NCBI GenBank assembly: GCA_903928495.1
Contig: CAIYQZ010000050.1
Location: 23,526 to 87,525 of the forward strand
Direction of reading: 5' to 3'
Length of the DNA stretch: 64,000 bases
DNA from: an uncultured bacterium
GTDB lineage: Bacteria; Pseudomonadota; Gammaproteobacteria; Burkholderiales; Burkholderiaceae_C
Shown in pieces: positions 43,276 to 52,610 of the stretch. The notes beneath the pieces are model-generated. The model ran no database searches, was not told the origin of the DNA, and worked only from the letters and a program-made list of their open reading frames with translations. The position numbers were made by a program, and so were the translations under genes. Position 1 is the stretch's first letter. Each line of letters begins with the position of its first letter.

Positions 43276-44271
43276 ATGAAATTCGTTCCATCGTTGGTAG
43301 CAGTTGCAGTGGCCGTGTTGACTGTCGGCACAGCAAATGCGCAGGACTATCCAGGCACCAAACCGGTCACGTTTGTAGTGCCATTTGCAGCAGGTGGTCC
43401 GACCGACCGCGTGGCCCGCGATTTGGCCGAGGCCATGCGCAAGACCATGCCGGGCGGCAACTTCACCGTCGAAAACGCAGCAGGCGCTGGTGGCACCATT
43501 GGCGCCAACAAGGTAGCCAAGGCCAAAGCCGACGGTCATACCCTGCTGCTGTGGCACATCGGCATGGCTGCCACGCCTGGCCTGTACCGCAAACTGCCCT
43601 ACAAGCCTTTGGAAGACTTTGAATACCTGGGCTTGGTCAATGAAGTGCCCATGACGCTGCTGGGCAAACCCCAGTTACCCGCCAACACTTACCGCGACTT
43701 TGAAAATTACATCCGTGCCAACTCAGGCAAACTGAACATTGCCCATGCCGGGTTGGGTTCGGCATCGCACATTTGCGGTCTGATGTGGCAGCACGCGGTC
43801 AAGCTGAACGACTCCATGACCACCATCCCCTTTGGTGGCACGGCTCCTGCCATGACCAACCTGATTGGCGGCCAAGTGGACGTGATGTGCGACCAGACCA
43901 CCAACACCACCAGCCAGATCGAAGCCGGACGGGTGAAGGCTTTCGCGGTGACCACAGCCAAACCACTGTCGAACCACAAGCTGCTGAAGGACTACCCAAC
44001 CTTGCAAGAGATGGGATTGAAAGGCTTTGACCTGACCATCTGGCATGGCCTGTATGCGCCCAAGGGCACACCAGAGCCCATCCTGAAAAAGCTGAACGAT
44101 GCAATGAAACTGGCTCTGAAAGATCCAGAGTTCATCAAAAAGCAAGAAGGCCTGGGTGCCGTGGTGGTGACCGACAAACGCATGGAGCGCGCAGAGCACA
44201 AAGCGTTTGTGGCTGCGGAAATCGCCAAGCTGAAGCCTGTGATCGATGCGGCGGGCAAGTTTGCCGACTGA
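43276..44271 (+). CDS. TctC/Bug-family tripartite tricarboxylate-type binding protein
   Basis: A 331-residue periplasmic binding protein with a signal peptide ending in ANAQD. Family features are VTFVVPFAAGGPTDRVARDLA, VENAAGAGGTIGANKVAKAKADG, a GSASHICGLMW segment and VDVMCDQTTNTTSQIEAGRVKAFAVT. No TctA/TctB membrane genes are nearby, which is common for Bug proteins in Burkholderiales. AAAGGAG at 43264-43270 is a strong ribosome site for ATG 43276. It ends at a clear bidirectional terminator. Its place after the PaaK-like ligase suggests a related carboxylate ligand. Confidence 0.93.
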   Translation: MKFVPSLVAVAVAVLTVGTANAQDYPGTKPVTFVVPFAAGGPTDRVARDLAEAMRKTMPGGNFTVENAAGAGGTIGANKVAKAKADGHTLLLWHIGMAATPGLYRKLPYKPLEDFEYLGLVNEVPMTLLGKPQLPANTYRDFENYIRANSGKLNIAHAGLGSASHICGLMWQHAVKLNDSMTTIPFGGTAPAMTNLIGGQVDVMCDQTTNTTSQIEAGRVKAFAVTTAKPLSNHKLLKDYPTLQEMGLKGFDLTIWHGLYAPKGTPEPILKKLNDAMKLALKDPEFIKKQEGLGAVVVTDKRMERAEHKAFVAAEIAKLKPVIDAAGKFAD

Positions 44272-44287
44272 CCCCAGATCACAGACC

Positions 44288-44319
44288 AACAAAAAAGGGG
44301 CTGAAGCCCCTTTTTTGTT
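44288..44319. terminator. Bidirectional Rho-independent terminator, tctC-like / pilQ
   Basis: AACAAAAAAGGGGC (44288-44301) pairs perfectly with GCCCCTTTTTTGTT (44306-44319) around a TGAA loop. The symmetrical A and T runs let it stop transcripts from both the binding-protein gene and pilQ. Confidence 0.92.
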
Positions 44320-44330
44320 GCCCGCTCACA

Positions 44331-46481
44331 TCAGCGGTTCGGTTGACGATCGCTGACAACTTTTGGCGTGATGAACACCAACATTTCCGATTTGTTGGCC
44401 GTCTTGTTTCGTGTCTTGAAGAGGTTGCCCATCACCGGTAGATCACCCAAAAATGGGACTTTGGTTTCGCCGTCAGACTCGACAGACTCGAAAATGCCGC
44501 CGATGACCACTGTTCCACCGTTTTCAACCAACACCTGCGTCTGTACGCGCTTGGTATTGATGGCTCGGGCACCAGACAGAATCTCACCTGGGCTGTCCTT
44601 GTTGACCTCAACATCCAGAATGATGTTTCCTTCCGGCGTGATCTGAGGTGTCACCTCCAGCTTCAGTCCAGCCTTCTTGAATGAAATGGTGGTTCCGCCA
44701 TTGGGGGCAGTGGTTTGATAGGGGTATTCGACGCCTTGTTCAATGATGGCTTTGACTTGGTCGGCAGTCACCACCCTTGGGCTCGACACGATTTTGCCGC
44801 GGCTGTCTGCTTCCAATGCCGAAATCTCCAAATTCAAAAATCGGTTGGCAGACGCGCTGAACAAAGACACGGCGAAAGCAGCCGGGCTGACACCGCCAAG
44901 GCCCAAGGCGGGCAAATTCACAAAGGACGTATTGACTGTGTCAAGTGTGTTCACGCTTTCGCCTGTGGTGGACGACACAGCGTTGTATGAGCCACCTATG
45001 GCTACGCGGTTGGCTCCACCCACTGCATAGCCAGGATCTCCGCCGCGCACACCCCTTAAATCACTGCCCCCCAAACGGACGCCCAATGATTTGCCAAATT
45101 TGTCATCGGCCTCAACTATGCGGGCCTCGATCAACACTTGACGAACTGGAACATCCAACTTGCCAATGAATTGTTGAATCTGCTCAAGCCGGCTGGGGAT
45201 GTCAGTGACAAACAACTGATTGGTCCTGGGCTCCGCGATCACACTGCCCCTGGGCGACAACATGCGCCCATTGTTCCCGCTTCCTGTAGCACCTGGCACG
45301 GCCGCCGCTGCAGATTGCGAGGCATTCAATTGGGCTGCAATATCCACCGCTTTGGCGTAATTCATTTGAAAGCCCTGTGTTCGCAAGGATTCCAAACTTT
45401 CGATCGAAGCCTTCGATTCCAATTCGGCTTTCTCACGCGCAGCTATTTCGTCCCCTGGCGCAATCCAAATCACATTTCCTGCCTTGCGCATGCCCAAGCC
45501 TTTGGCCTGCAGGATGATTTCCAATGCCTGGTCCCAGGGGACGTCTTTCAATCGCAGCGTCAAGGTACCTGTTACCGAGTCAGACGTTACAACGTTGAAG
45601 TTAGTGAAGTCGGCGATCACCTGCAGCAATGAACGCACTTCAATGTTCTGGAAATTCAGAGACAGTTTTTCTCCATTGAAGCCCTTGCCCTGTGTCAGCT
45701 TGCTGGGATCGTTTTTCTGTTCACGAATCTCAAGAACAAACTGCTTGTCCGTCTGATACGCCGAATGCTCCCAATTCCCCTTGGGAGTCACCACCATTCG
45801 GACTTTGTCACCGACCTGGGTGGACACCACTGTCTGGATGGGCGTGCCAAAGTCTGAAACATCCAGGCGGCGGCGCAGGCCCTCGGGCAGACTGGTTTTC
45901 AGGAACTCAACAGCCAAGGTATTGCCCAGTTGCTTGATGTCAACACCCACTTGGCTGGATGAAAAATCAACGACCACACGACCCACATTGTCGGTACCCC
46001 GGCGAAAGTCGATGTCGGTCAGTGAAGCAGCATCATCAACTGCAGGTTGTGACTTGGCGACGGTTTGGAAAGACCCCCCACTAGTTCTCTCCAAGACCAC
46101 CAGCAGTGTTTGTCCGTCGATTTTGGCCTCATAACCGGCGGACTCTTTCAAGTTAAGAACCAGACGGGAACGTTCACCTGCCTGGATCACATTGGCTGAA
46201 CGGACATTGCCCGTGTTCAACTCGATGGGTGCGCGACCCAATGCTGTGGTGACATTCGGAAAATCAAATGCAATGCGGGCGGGAGACTGGATCACAAACC
46301 CCGTGGGGACCGATGTCAATGGCTGCGAGAACTCGACGCGCACCACCTCAACCCCACCTTGCAACGCTGCAGTGACAGATTTGATGCCGGCTTGGGCATG
46401 CACAGCAGATGCAAGGAGAACACCTCCCAGCGCCACGAAACATTTCGCTGCCTGATGGTGCAGGTCAAACAATGTGATCAT
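44331..46481 (-). CDS. pilQ: Type IV pilus secretin PilQ
   Basis: A 716-residue outer-membrane secretin that forms the pilus exit pore. A signal peptide ends in AVHAQA; two AMIN domains follow for peptidoglycan contact (about 30-260), then the secretin N0/N1 region (about 280-480, LSLNFQNIEVRSLLQVIADFT) and the secretin domain (about 490-715), ending in FITPKVVSD. Last gene of pilMNOPQ; its ATG overlaps the pilP stop. Confidence 0.96.
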   Translation of the reverse strand: MITLFDLHHQAAKCFVALGGVLLASAVHAQAGIKSVTAALQGGVEVVRVEFSQPLTSVPTGFVIQSPARIAFDFPNVTTALGRAPIELNTGNVRSANVIQAGERSRLVLNLKESAGYEAKIDGQTLLVVLERTSGGSFQTVAKSQPAVDDAASLTDIDFRRGTDNVGRVVVDFSSSQVGVDIKQLGNTLAVEFLKTSLPEGLRRRLDVSDFGTPIQTVVSTQVGDKVRMVVTPKGNWEHSAYQTDKQFVLEIREQKNDPSKLTQGKGFNGEKLSLNFQNIEVRSLLQVIADFTNFNVVTSDSVTGTLTLRLKDVPWDQALEIILQAKGLGMRKAGNVIWIAPGDEIAAREKAELESKASIESLESLRTQGFQMNYAKAVDIAAQLNASQSAAAAVPGATGSGNNGRMLSPRGSVIAEPRTNQLFVTDIPSRLEQIQQFIGKLDVPVRQVLIEARIVEADDKFGKSLGVRLGGSDLRGVRGGDPGYAVGGANRVAIGGSYNAVSSTTGESVNTLDTVNTSFVNLPALGLGGVSPAAFAVSLFSASANRFLNLEISALEADSRGKIVSSPRVVTADQVKAIIEQGVEYPYQTTAPNGGTTISFKKAGLKLEVTPQITPEGNIILDVEVNKDSPGEILSGARAINTKRVQTQVLVENGGTVVIGGIFESVESDGETKVPFLGDLPVMGNLFKTRNKTANKSEMLVFITPKVVSDRQPNR

Positions 46482-47023
46482 TTTGTTCCTTCTTGCAGCT
46501 GCAAAACCGCTTGCCGTTCAATCCATTCCCCTGCTGCATCCTGAACGATTTCCCGGACAGACAACTCGGTTTCAGTGATCTTGGTGATTTTTCCGTAGTT
46601 CTGGCCGATGTAAGCACCCACATTGACTTGGTAAATCAACTTGTCAACCCTCAGCAGTGCGGCCTGTTTGTCGGCTCTTTTCAGGCTGCCGACAAACCCC
46701 ATGACATCCAATGGAAAATTCTCTAGGGGCTCTTTGCGGCGGTTCAACTCGGGCGCGATCAACGCGGAATTCGTCACTGGATTGACTGCATCATTCTTGA
46801 AGCCACTGGTCAGTTTGCGAATGCTAAAAGGATCCAGCGCCCCAACGTCAGCATAGGCTTGAGGCTTGAATGCTTTGGGTTCGGAGACAACCTCCGTTTT
46901 GGGGCGCATGCTGTTTCGCTGCTCCGCCATCCAGTTGTGCAACTCTTCGTCACCCGAGTCTGCACAGCCCGCGAGACCCAGCGTCATAAAAACAGCAATA
47001 CCCATGCAGCGTTTCGGATTCAC
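46478..47023 (-). CDS. pilP: Type IV pilus assembly lipoprotein PilP, GTG start
   Basis: A 181-residue inner-membrane lipoprotein that links PilNO to PilQ. The lipobox is LGLAGC; the mature part has LDPFSIRKL, LENFPLDVMGFVG and YIGQNYGKITKI, all typical. GTG 47023 is used because it gives the basic n-region NPKR and overlaps the pilO stop (GTGA). The internal ATG 47005 would leave no positive charge before the hydrophobic core. Confidence 0.95.
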   Translation of the reverse strand: MNPKRCMGIAVFMTLGLAGCADSGDEELHNWMAEQRNSMRPKTEVVSEPKAFKPQAYADVGALDPFSIRKLTSGFKNDAVNPVTNSALIAPELNRRKEPLENFPLDVMGFVGSLKRADKQAALLRVDKLIYQVNVGAYIGQNYGKITKITETELSVREIVQDAAGEWIERQAVLQLQEGTK

Positions 47024-47706
47024 TTGGGCGCTCCCTTAGCAGCGGCTGCCTTCTGCTGCGCTGCGACCTCTTCAGGGTCCAAATATCGATAGGTCTTGGC
47101 AACGCCCTCCATGACCAACACACCATCCTTGTCTTTCACAGGATTTAAAGACAGGTCATTCAACGTAACGATCCGGGACAGATGGGCAATGTCAGAGGCG
47201 AAAAGGCCTACATCGTGATAACCGCCGGTGATACGCAGTGAGATCGGCAACTCGGCGTAATAGTCCTTCACAGCCACTTGACCTGGGCGGAACAACTCAA
47301 ACTGCAAGCTTCTGCCCAAGCCCGCTTGGTTGATGTCTGACAACAGGGCATCCATCTCCGCTTTGCTGGGCAGTTGTTTCTCCAGTTGAGTCACGTATTG
47401 CCGAACCTGTTCCAGTTGCTTCTTGAGTTCTTCCAGATTGATAGCTTGTGCGAGTTTGCCGGTGTAGGTCTGCCTGAGAGTGATTTCCTGCTGGCGCTCT
47501 GCCTCAAGTTCCTCGTTCACCGGAGTGATCCACACGAACCACAGCAGAGCCAAGATACCCAGGCCAATACTGGCCAACACCAACGACCGAGGCAACAAAG
47601 GCCATTGCGAAGGATCATTGGGGTTCAACCCGGAAAACTGCGACTGAACACTGCGCTTCAGTTCCTCGAAGTCAATGTTGAAACGGGGCAATGCTGCTTT
47701 GGCCAT
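47020..47706 (-). CDS. pilO: Type IV pilus inner-membrane protein PilO
   Basis: A 228-residue bitopic protein. A short cytoplasmic N-terminus is followed by TM at about 43-62, a long coiled coil (about 65-115, Gln/Leu-rich), then the ferredoxin-like periplasmic fold with GLGRSLQFELFRPG and ITGGYHDVGLFASDIAHLSRI. Pairs with PilN. ATG 47706; stop overlaps pilP GTG. Confidence 0.95.
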   Translation of the reverse strand: MAKAALPRFNIDFEELKRSVQSQFSGLNPNDPSQWPLLPRSLVLASIGLGILALLWFVWITPVNEELEAERQQEITLRQTYTGKLAQAINLEELKKQLEQVRQYVTQLEKQLPSKAEMDALLSDINQAGLGRSLQFELFRPGQVAVKDYYAELPISLRITGGYHDVGLFASDIAHLSRIVTLNDLSLNPVKDKDGVLVMEGVAKTYRYLDPEEVAAQQKAAAAKGAPK

Positions 47707-47727
47707 GATGAGTCCGTGTGGTCGCCC

Positions 47728-48330
47728 TTAGCCCTGGGGCTGAACAGGAGCCTTGCCCGCTTCAGCGGATGGTTCTGCCCGGTTGATGCCAGCGCGAACG
47801 GTGAAATTTGACACACGACGCTGCTCGCGCGGCGAAATGGACTGAACAGTTGAAACAATTTCCACCAACTCAGGACGGGTCAGCCACTGGCTGGCATTGA
47901 GATTGCGCAGCAATTCCGAAACCCTCTCCTGAGACTGAGCTACCCCAACCAACTGCACGGTTTGGTTCTCCTGCTTCATGGAAACCAAGTACACCCCGTC
48001 TGGCAGTTTCGTCACCAATTCGTCCAGCAAATGCACTGGGGTGTTGCGGTCTGACTGTAAATTTTCAACTGCGGCCTGCCTTGCCTTCAAGCTAGCTATT
48101 TCAGACTGAAGCCCTGCAATGTCTTTGATCTGCTCTTCGAGTTTTTTGGTTTCGTCCTGAAGGTAGACATTCCGTGCTCGCTGGGCGTCAACTTGCGCCT
48201 GCACTGTGGTGTGAATCAACGCAGACAACGCCGCACCTGCGACAGCGGCCAAGGCCGCATACACCATGAATTGTTCTTTCCGCCGCTTGCGTGCAGCCTC
48301 CCTATGCGGGAGCAAATTGATCAATATCAC
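47728..48330 (-). CDS. pilN: Type IV pilus inner-membrane protein PilN, GTG start
   Basis: A 200-residue bitopic protein whose N-terminus INLLPHREA binds PilM. TM at about 22-42, then coiled coil and a ferredoxin-like domain (LPDGVYLVSMKQENQTVQLVG region). The start is GTG 48330, overlapping the pilM stop (GTGA) and keeping the essential INLLP close to the N-terminus. The last 20 residues are Ala/Pro-rich. Confidence 0.95.
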   Translation of the reverse strand: MILINLLPHREAARKRRKEQFMVYAALAAVAGAALSALIHTTVQAQVDAQRARNVYLQDETKKLEEQIKDIAGLQSEIASLKARQAAVENLQSDRNTPVHLLDELVTKLPDGVYLVSMKQENQTVQLVGVAQSQERVSELLRNLNASQWLTRPELVEIVSTVQSISPREQRRVSNFTVRAGINRAEPSAEAGKAPVQPQG

Positions 48331-49406
48331 TGGAAAAACCTCCGCAACGCCAAACCGGTCGCCGTGAGATAGGACGGAGCCTCACGAGACAACTTGGTGG
48401 CGCGAACAGACGGCCCCATCTCCATGTCATCGAAGGGGTTGGCCACCATGCAGGCAAAGGATGTTTGGGTTGTGATTTCTTCTGTCAAGCCTTGGACACC
48501 AGCCGTTCCGCCAGCGAGCAGGATGTGATCCACGCGGTTGTGCGGCGTACTGGTGAAGAAGAACTGCAGCGCACGCGACATTTCCTGTCCCATGCTCGCC
48601 GTGAACGGCCGCAACACTGCCTGAAGGTAGTCTTCGGGTACATCGCCCGTGCGCTTTTTCAATTCGGCCTCGTCCATTGAGAACCCATATTGCCTGGCAA
48701 TCATCTGGCTGAGTTGTGCACCGCCAAACGCCTGATCTCTCTCGTAAAGCACATCTCCGTTGCAGATGACCTGCATGCTTGTCGACAACGCGCCGATTTC
48801 AAACAGCGCCACGATCGAGTCTTTTCCATTGCCAGGGAGTTGTTCGACCAGTCGTGCACAAGCCATTCGTGAGGCATAAGGCTCTATGTCGACGACCACG
48901 GCCTTGAGTCCGGCAGCTTCGGCCAGTCCCATTCGGTCTTGGACTTTTTCCTTGCGTGATGCCGCAATGAGAACATCGACGTCGCCTTGCGAGGCTTCGC
49001 TGGGGCCCATCACACAAAAATCAAGGCTGACTTCGTCGAGCGAAAACGGAATGTACTGATTGGCCTCGGATTCGACCTGAATTTCAAGTTCTGCCTCACT
49101 GAGGCCGCCGGGCAACACAATTTTCTTAGTGATGACCGCTGAGGCTGGCAAAGAAAAAGCGGCATTTTTCGTCTTGCTTCCGCTTTTGCGAACCACGCGC
49201 CGCACGGCATCGGCAACCTCATCGAATTTCTCGATGTTCCCGTCAGTGATCCAGCCTCTCTCCAATGGCTCCATGGCACACCGCTCCAACACGAGCCGTC
49301 CGGCGCGGTTGCGACTCAATTCCACCACCTTGACGCTGGACGTACTCACATCCACACCCAACAGGGGAGCGGGTTCACGGCTGAACAACGACGCCAAAAC
49401 GCTCAA
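48327..49406 (-). CDS. pilM: Type IV pilus actin-like protein PilM, TTG start
   Basis: A 359-residue cytoplasmic, FtsA-like ATP-binding protein. LLGVDVSTSSVKVVEL is the phosphate 1 motif, VVVDIEPYASRMACARL and ALFEIGALSTSMQV follow, and ILLAGGTAGVQGL is the adenosine motif. TTG 49406 is the best start: GGGAG (49417-49413) lies 6 nt upstream and the N-terminus MSVLASLFSREPAPLLG is family-like. Divergent from the PBP1A gene. Confidence 0.94.
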   Translation of the reverse strand: MSVLASLFSREPAPLLGVDVSTSSVKVVELSRNRAGRLVLERCAMEPLERGWITDGNIEKFDEVADAVRRVVRKSGSKTKNAAFSLPASAVITKKIVLPGGLSEAELEIQVESEANQYIPFSLDEVSLDFCVMGPSEASQGDVDVLIAASRKEKVQDRMGLAEAAGLKAVVVDIEPYASRMACARLVEQLPGNGKDSIVALFEIGALSTSMQVICNGDVLYERDQAFGGAQLSQMIARQYGFSMDEAELKKRTGDVPEDYLQAVLRPFTASMGQEMSRALQFFFTSTPHNRVDHILLAGGTAGVQGLTEEITTQTSFACMVANPFDDMEMGPSVRATKLSREAPSYLTATGLALRRFFQ

Positions 49407-49566
49407 GGCAAGCTCCCAGGGAAAAAATTACACAGCGCACTTCAAGAATCGCTTCAATGCTATCAGTAAGTGCTTTGACTGCCCAAGAAATCAGCCGGGT
49501 CATTCCACACCGTTCGTTGTCAAAACCCGACGAATACGTCCATCGGCGTGACGGCACCCCACTTTT

Positions 49567-49572
49567 TATAAT
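49567..49572 (+). promoter_or_regulatory. -10 box TATAAT upstream of the PBP1A gene
   Basis: A perfect sigma-70 -10 hexamer 23 bp before the start codon, in the spacer between pilM and the PBP1A gene. No good -35 hexamer is visible at the right distance. Confidence 0.5.
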
Positions 49573-49595
49573 GTCCGACCTCATTGAAAGATTGC

Positions 49596-51983
49596 ATGGC
49601 AGCCAAGCCCTCTCCTCAGACACCTGCGGCGCACACTGCCCATACCCCCATCCGACGCCACTGGTTCTGGAGGCTGTTTCTGTGGCTGACTGGACTCGCC
49701 GTTGCCGGCGGGCTGGCATTGATGATGGTGATTGGCGTGGCATTGGCCATGGCCTACCCGAATTTGCCCGAGGTGTCGGCGCTGTCCGACTACCGCCCCA
49801 AGCTGCCGCTGCGCGTGTATTCAGCCGAAGGGGAACTTCTCGCCGAATACGGCGAAGAGCGCAGGGAACTGACGCCCATCAGCCAAATCCCCCAGGTCAT
49901 GAAAGACGCCGTATTGGCGGCGGAGGACGCACGCTTCTTTGAACATGGTGGCGTGGACTACATGGGAATGGTCCGCGCGGGCCTGGCCAACTTCGGCCGC
50001 TCCAAAAGCCAGGGCGCTTCGACCATCAGCATGCAGGTGGCACGCAATGTCTACCTGTCTGCCGAAAAAACCTACACCCGCAAAATTTATGAAGTGCTGC
50101 TGACCTTCAAGCTGGAACATTTGCTCACCAAAGAGCAAATTCTCGAGGTCTACATGAACCAGATCTTTCTCGGACACCGAGCCTATGGATTTGCGGCTGC
50201 AGCGCAGGCCTACTACGGCAAGGCACTGAAAGACATCACTCTGGACGAGGCCGCCATGCTTGCGGGCCTACCCAAAGCACCCTCCACTTTCAATCCGATC
50301 AGCAACCCCAAGCGGGCACGTTCCAGGCAGCTCTACATCATCGATCGCATGCTCGAAAACGGATTCATCACCGCCGAGCAAGCACTGGAAGCCAAAGCGA
50401 CGCCCGTGAGACTCCGACCCGCCACCAGCATCGAACGGGTGCGCGGTGACTACGCGGCCGAAATGGTTCGCCAAACCATCTTCAGCCAATACGGTGATGA
50501 GGCCTACACGCGCGGCCTGAATGTCACCACGTCCATTCGCAGTTCCGAACAGCAAGCAGCCTACAGATCACTTCGTCAAGGCTTGATGGACTTTGAAAGA
50601 CGCCAGCATTACCGCGGGCCTGAAAAATTCGTGCCGCTTCCTGACGACGGACCGGGGCTGGACGATGCGATCGACGATGCCCTGGCCGACCATCCTGACA
50701 ATGGAGACGTGCTCGCCGCAGTGGTACTCAGCGCCAATCCCAAAAAAGTGGTGCTCGTGCGTCAGGACGGGCAACCCATCGAAGTGACAGGGGAAGGGTT
50801 GAAGCCGGTTCAATCAGGACTGGCAGCCAAAGCGCCACCCAATCTGGCATTGCGCCGTGGTGCCATTGTCCGGATCATGAAGTCCAACAAGAATGGCTGG
50901 GAAATCACGCAATTGCCTGAAGTGGAAGGTGCGTTTGTGGCACTGGACCCCCGCAACGGCGCCATTCGTGCCCTGGTTGGAGGTTTTGACTTCAATAAAA
51001 ACAAGTTCAACCACGCAACTCAGGCGTGGCGGCAGCCCGGTTCGAGCTTCAAGCCGTTCATCTACTCTGCTGCGCTCGAAAAAGGGGTAACGCCCACCAC
51101 CATCGTGAACGATTCCCCGCTGTTTTTCAGCGCCACCGAAACGGGCGGCAAACCGTGGGAGCCCAAGAATTACGACGGGAAGTTTGAAGGCCCGATGCCG
51201 GTGCGTGCTGCACTGGCAAAGTCCAAAAACATGGTGTCCATCCGCATACTGCAAGTGGTGGGCGCGCAAAGTGCCCAGGACTGGATCCAGCGGTTCGGCT
51301 TCGATGCTGAACGCCACCCGCCCTACCTGACCATGGCGCTGGGCGCTGGCTCGGTGACCCCGCTGCAAATGGCTTCGGCGTATGGCGTTTTTGCCAACGG
51401 AGGCCATCTGCTGCCGCCGAGCATCATCACCCGCGTCACCGATGCGCAAGGCAAAGTGCTGCTGGATGTGCCCGAACTCAAGGCACAAGACACCGAGCAA
51501 GTCATTGAACCTCGCAATGCCTTCCTGATGGGCAGCCTTCTGCAAGAGATCACGCGCTCGGGCACGGCCGCACGTGCCCAGGCCACTTTGAAGCGACCTG
51601 ACCTCTATGGCAAAACCGGCACCACCAACGATGCCGTGGATGCATGGTTTGTGGGTTTTCAACCAAACCTGGTGGCGGCCGTTTGGGTCGGGTACGACAA
51701 CCCGAAAAACCTGGGCAGCCGTGAGACTGGCGGTGGACTGAGCCTGCCCATCTGGATTTCTTTCATGCAAGAGGCGCTTAAAAACGTGCCTGTGGCGGAG
51801 TTGCCGGTCCCGCCAGGAGTCGTGTCTCAGAACGGTGATTGGTACTTCGATGAATATGCGCCGGGCAGTGGCATTGCCAAGCTGGGCCAGGGCGAAGGGG
51901 ACACGGGCGAAGTGCCTGCCGACAACTCTACCCCGATTGCACCCGAAGAGCGCAAAGGCATCCTCGACATGTTCCGCAACTGA
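49596..51983 (+). CDS. mrcA: Penicillin-binding protein 1A (bifunctional transglycosylase/transpeptidase)
   Basis: A 795-residue peptidoglycan synthase. TM near 25-47. The GT51 domain has EDARFFEHGGVDYMG, QGASTISMQVARN and EVYMNQIFLGHRAYGF. An OB-like region lies between the domains. The transpeptidase has PGSSFKPF (active Ser), SKN and GKTGTTND. ATG 49596 was chosen over a TTG four codons earlier. It is divergent from pilMNOPQ, the usual Burkholderiales/Pseudomonas arrangement. Confidence 0.96.
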   Translation: MAAKPSPQTPAAHTAHTPIRRHWFWRLFLWLTGLAVAGGLALMMVIGVALAMAYPNLPEVSALSDYRPKLPLRVYSAEGELLAEYGEERRELTPISQIPQVMKDAVLAAEDARFFEHGGVDYMGMVRAGLANFGRSKSQGASTISMQVARNVYLSAEKTYTRKIYEVLLTFKLEHLLTKEQILEVYMNQIFLGHRAYGFAAAAQAYYGKALKDITLDEAAMLAGLPKAPSTFNPISNPKRARSRQLYIIDRMLENGFITAEQALEAKATPVRLRPATSIERVRGDYAAEMVRQTIFSQYGDEAYTRGLNVTTSIRSSEQQAAYRSLRQGLMDFERRQHYRGPEKFVPLPDDGPGLDDAIDDALADHPDNGDVLAAVVLSANPKKVVLVRQDGQPIEVTGEGLKPVQSGLAAKAPPNLALRRGAIVRIMKSNKNGWEITQLPEVEGAFVALDPRNGAIRALVGGFDFNKNKFNHATQAWRQPGSSFKPFIYSAALEKGVTPTTIVNDSPLFFSATETGGKPWEPKNYDGKFEGPMPVRAALAKSKNMVSIRILQVVGAQSAQDWIQRFGFDAERHPPYLTMALGAGSVTPLQMASAYGVFANGGHLLPPSIITRVTDAQGKVLLDVPELKAQDTEQVIEPRNAFLMGSLLQEITRSGTAARAQATLKRPDLYGKTGTTNDAVDAWFVGFQPNLVAAVWVGYDNPKNLGSRETGGGLSLPIWISFMQEALKNVPVAELPVPPGVVSQNGDWYFDEYAPGSGIAKLGQGEGDTGEVPADNSTPIAPEERKGILDMFRN

Positions 51984-51990
51984 ACAACCG

Positions 51991-52335
51991 TCATCCCGGT
52001 TGGGGGCCCGCTTCAAACACCACCGGTCGGCCAGCCTGTTCAGAGGCGAAACGGGTCATCAATGCAAACAGCTCACCCGATCCTTTGGTGTCGGTCCATG
52101 CGTCACCGTTCCATTTGAAGTGATAGCCGCCACTGCGTGCCGCCACCCAGATTTCATGCAGGGGCTTTTGCAGGTTGACCACGATCTGGCTGCGGTTGGC
52201 AAAGGTCAGAGTGACCATGCCACCTGTGCGCTGGTTGTCCAGATCAACGTCGGAGGTTTCATTGATGTGGTCACACGCTATTTCGATGGCTCGCAGGGCT
52301 GACTCTGCGTGATCCTGATATTCGGTATCGGTCAT
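51991..52335 (-). CDS. cyaY: Frataxin-like iron donor CyaY
   Basis: A 114-residue protein that binds iron and tunes Fe-S cluster assembly. The acidic first helix ([18 protein letters not shown]) and the strands [25 protein letters not shown] (read as two strands), [15 protein letters not shown] and W-N-G-D-A-W are typical. ATG 52335 matches homologues. It converges with the PBP1A gene (7 bp between stops) and is divergent from lptM. Confidence 0.93.
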   Translation of the reverse strand: MTDTEYQDHAESALRAIEIACDHINETSDVDLDNQRTGGMVTLTFANRSQIVVNLQKPLHEIWVAARSGGYHFKWNGDAWTDTKGSGELFALMTRFASEQAGRPVVFEAGPQPG

Positions 52336-52404
52336 TACAATTCCGCGATGAATGGATGGCGACAAATTCTAGGCGTGGCTGCTGGGGCTGCAGGTATCAG
52401 GGTC

Positions 52405-52551
52405 ATGCGCGTCACCTCGGGGGCGCTCATGGCCGCGTTTGTGTTGGGTGCGTGTGGTCAGAAGGGCCCACTCTACCTGCCTGACAGCGTAACAACTCCT
52501 GATCAAAAGATTCAACGGGCGCCTTCCACCAAGCCACCGGCAGCCCCCTGA
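52405..52551 (+). CDS. lptM: Small LPS translocon-associated lipoprotein LptM (YifL-like)
   Basis: A 48-residue lipoprotein. The signal peptide RVTSGALMAAFVLGAC contains the lipobox; the mature start CGQKGPLYLP is the invariant hallmark of the LptM/YifL family, which helps LptD mature in E. coli. A Pro/Ala-rich tail follows. Start ATG 52405 gives a normal signal peptide; ATG 52348 would give one too long. Location directly upstream of lysA is conserved. Confidence 0.88.
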   Translation: MRVTSGALMAAFVLGACGQKGPLYLPDSVTTPDQKIQRAPSTKPPAAP

Positions 52552-52610
52552 CCCAATCACCAACACATCTACTCTCGGCCCAATGCCTGCCGAGCCCCAC
52601 CCCCTCTGCC

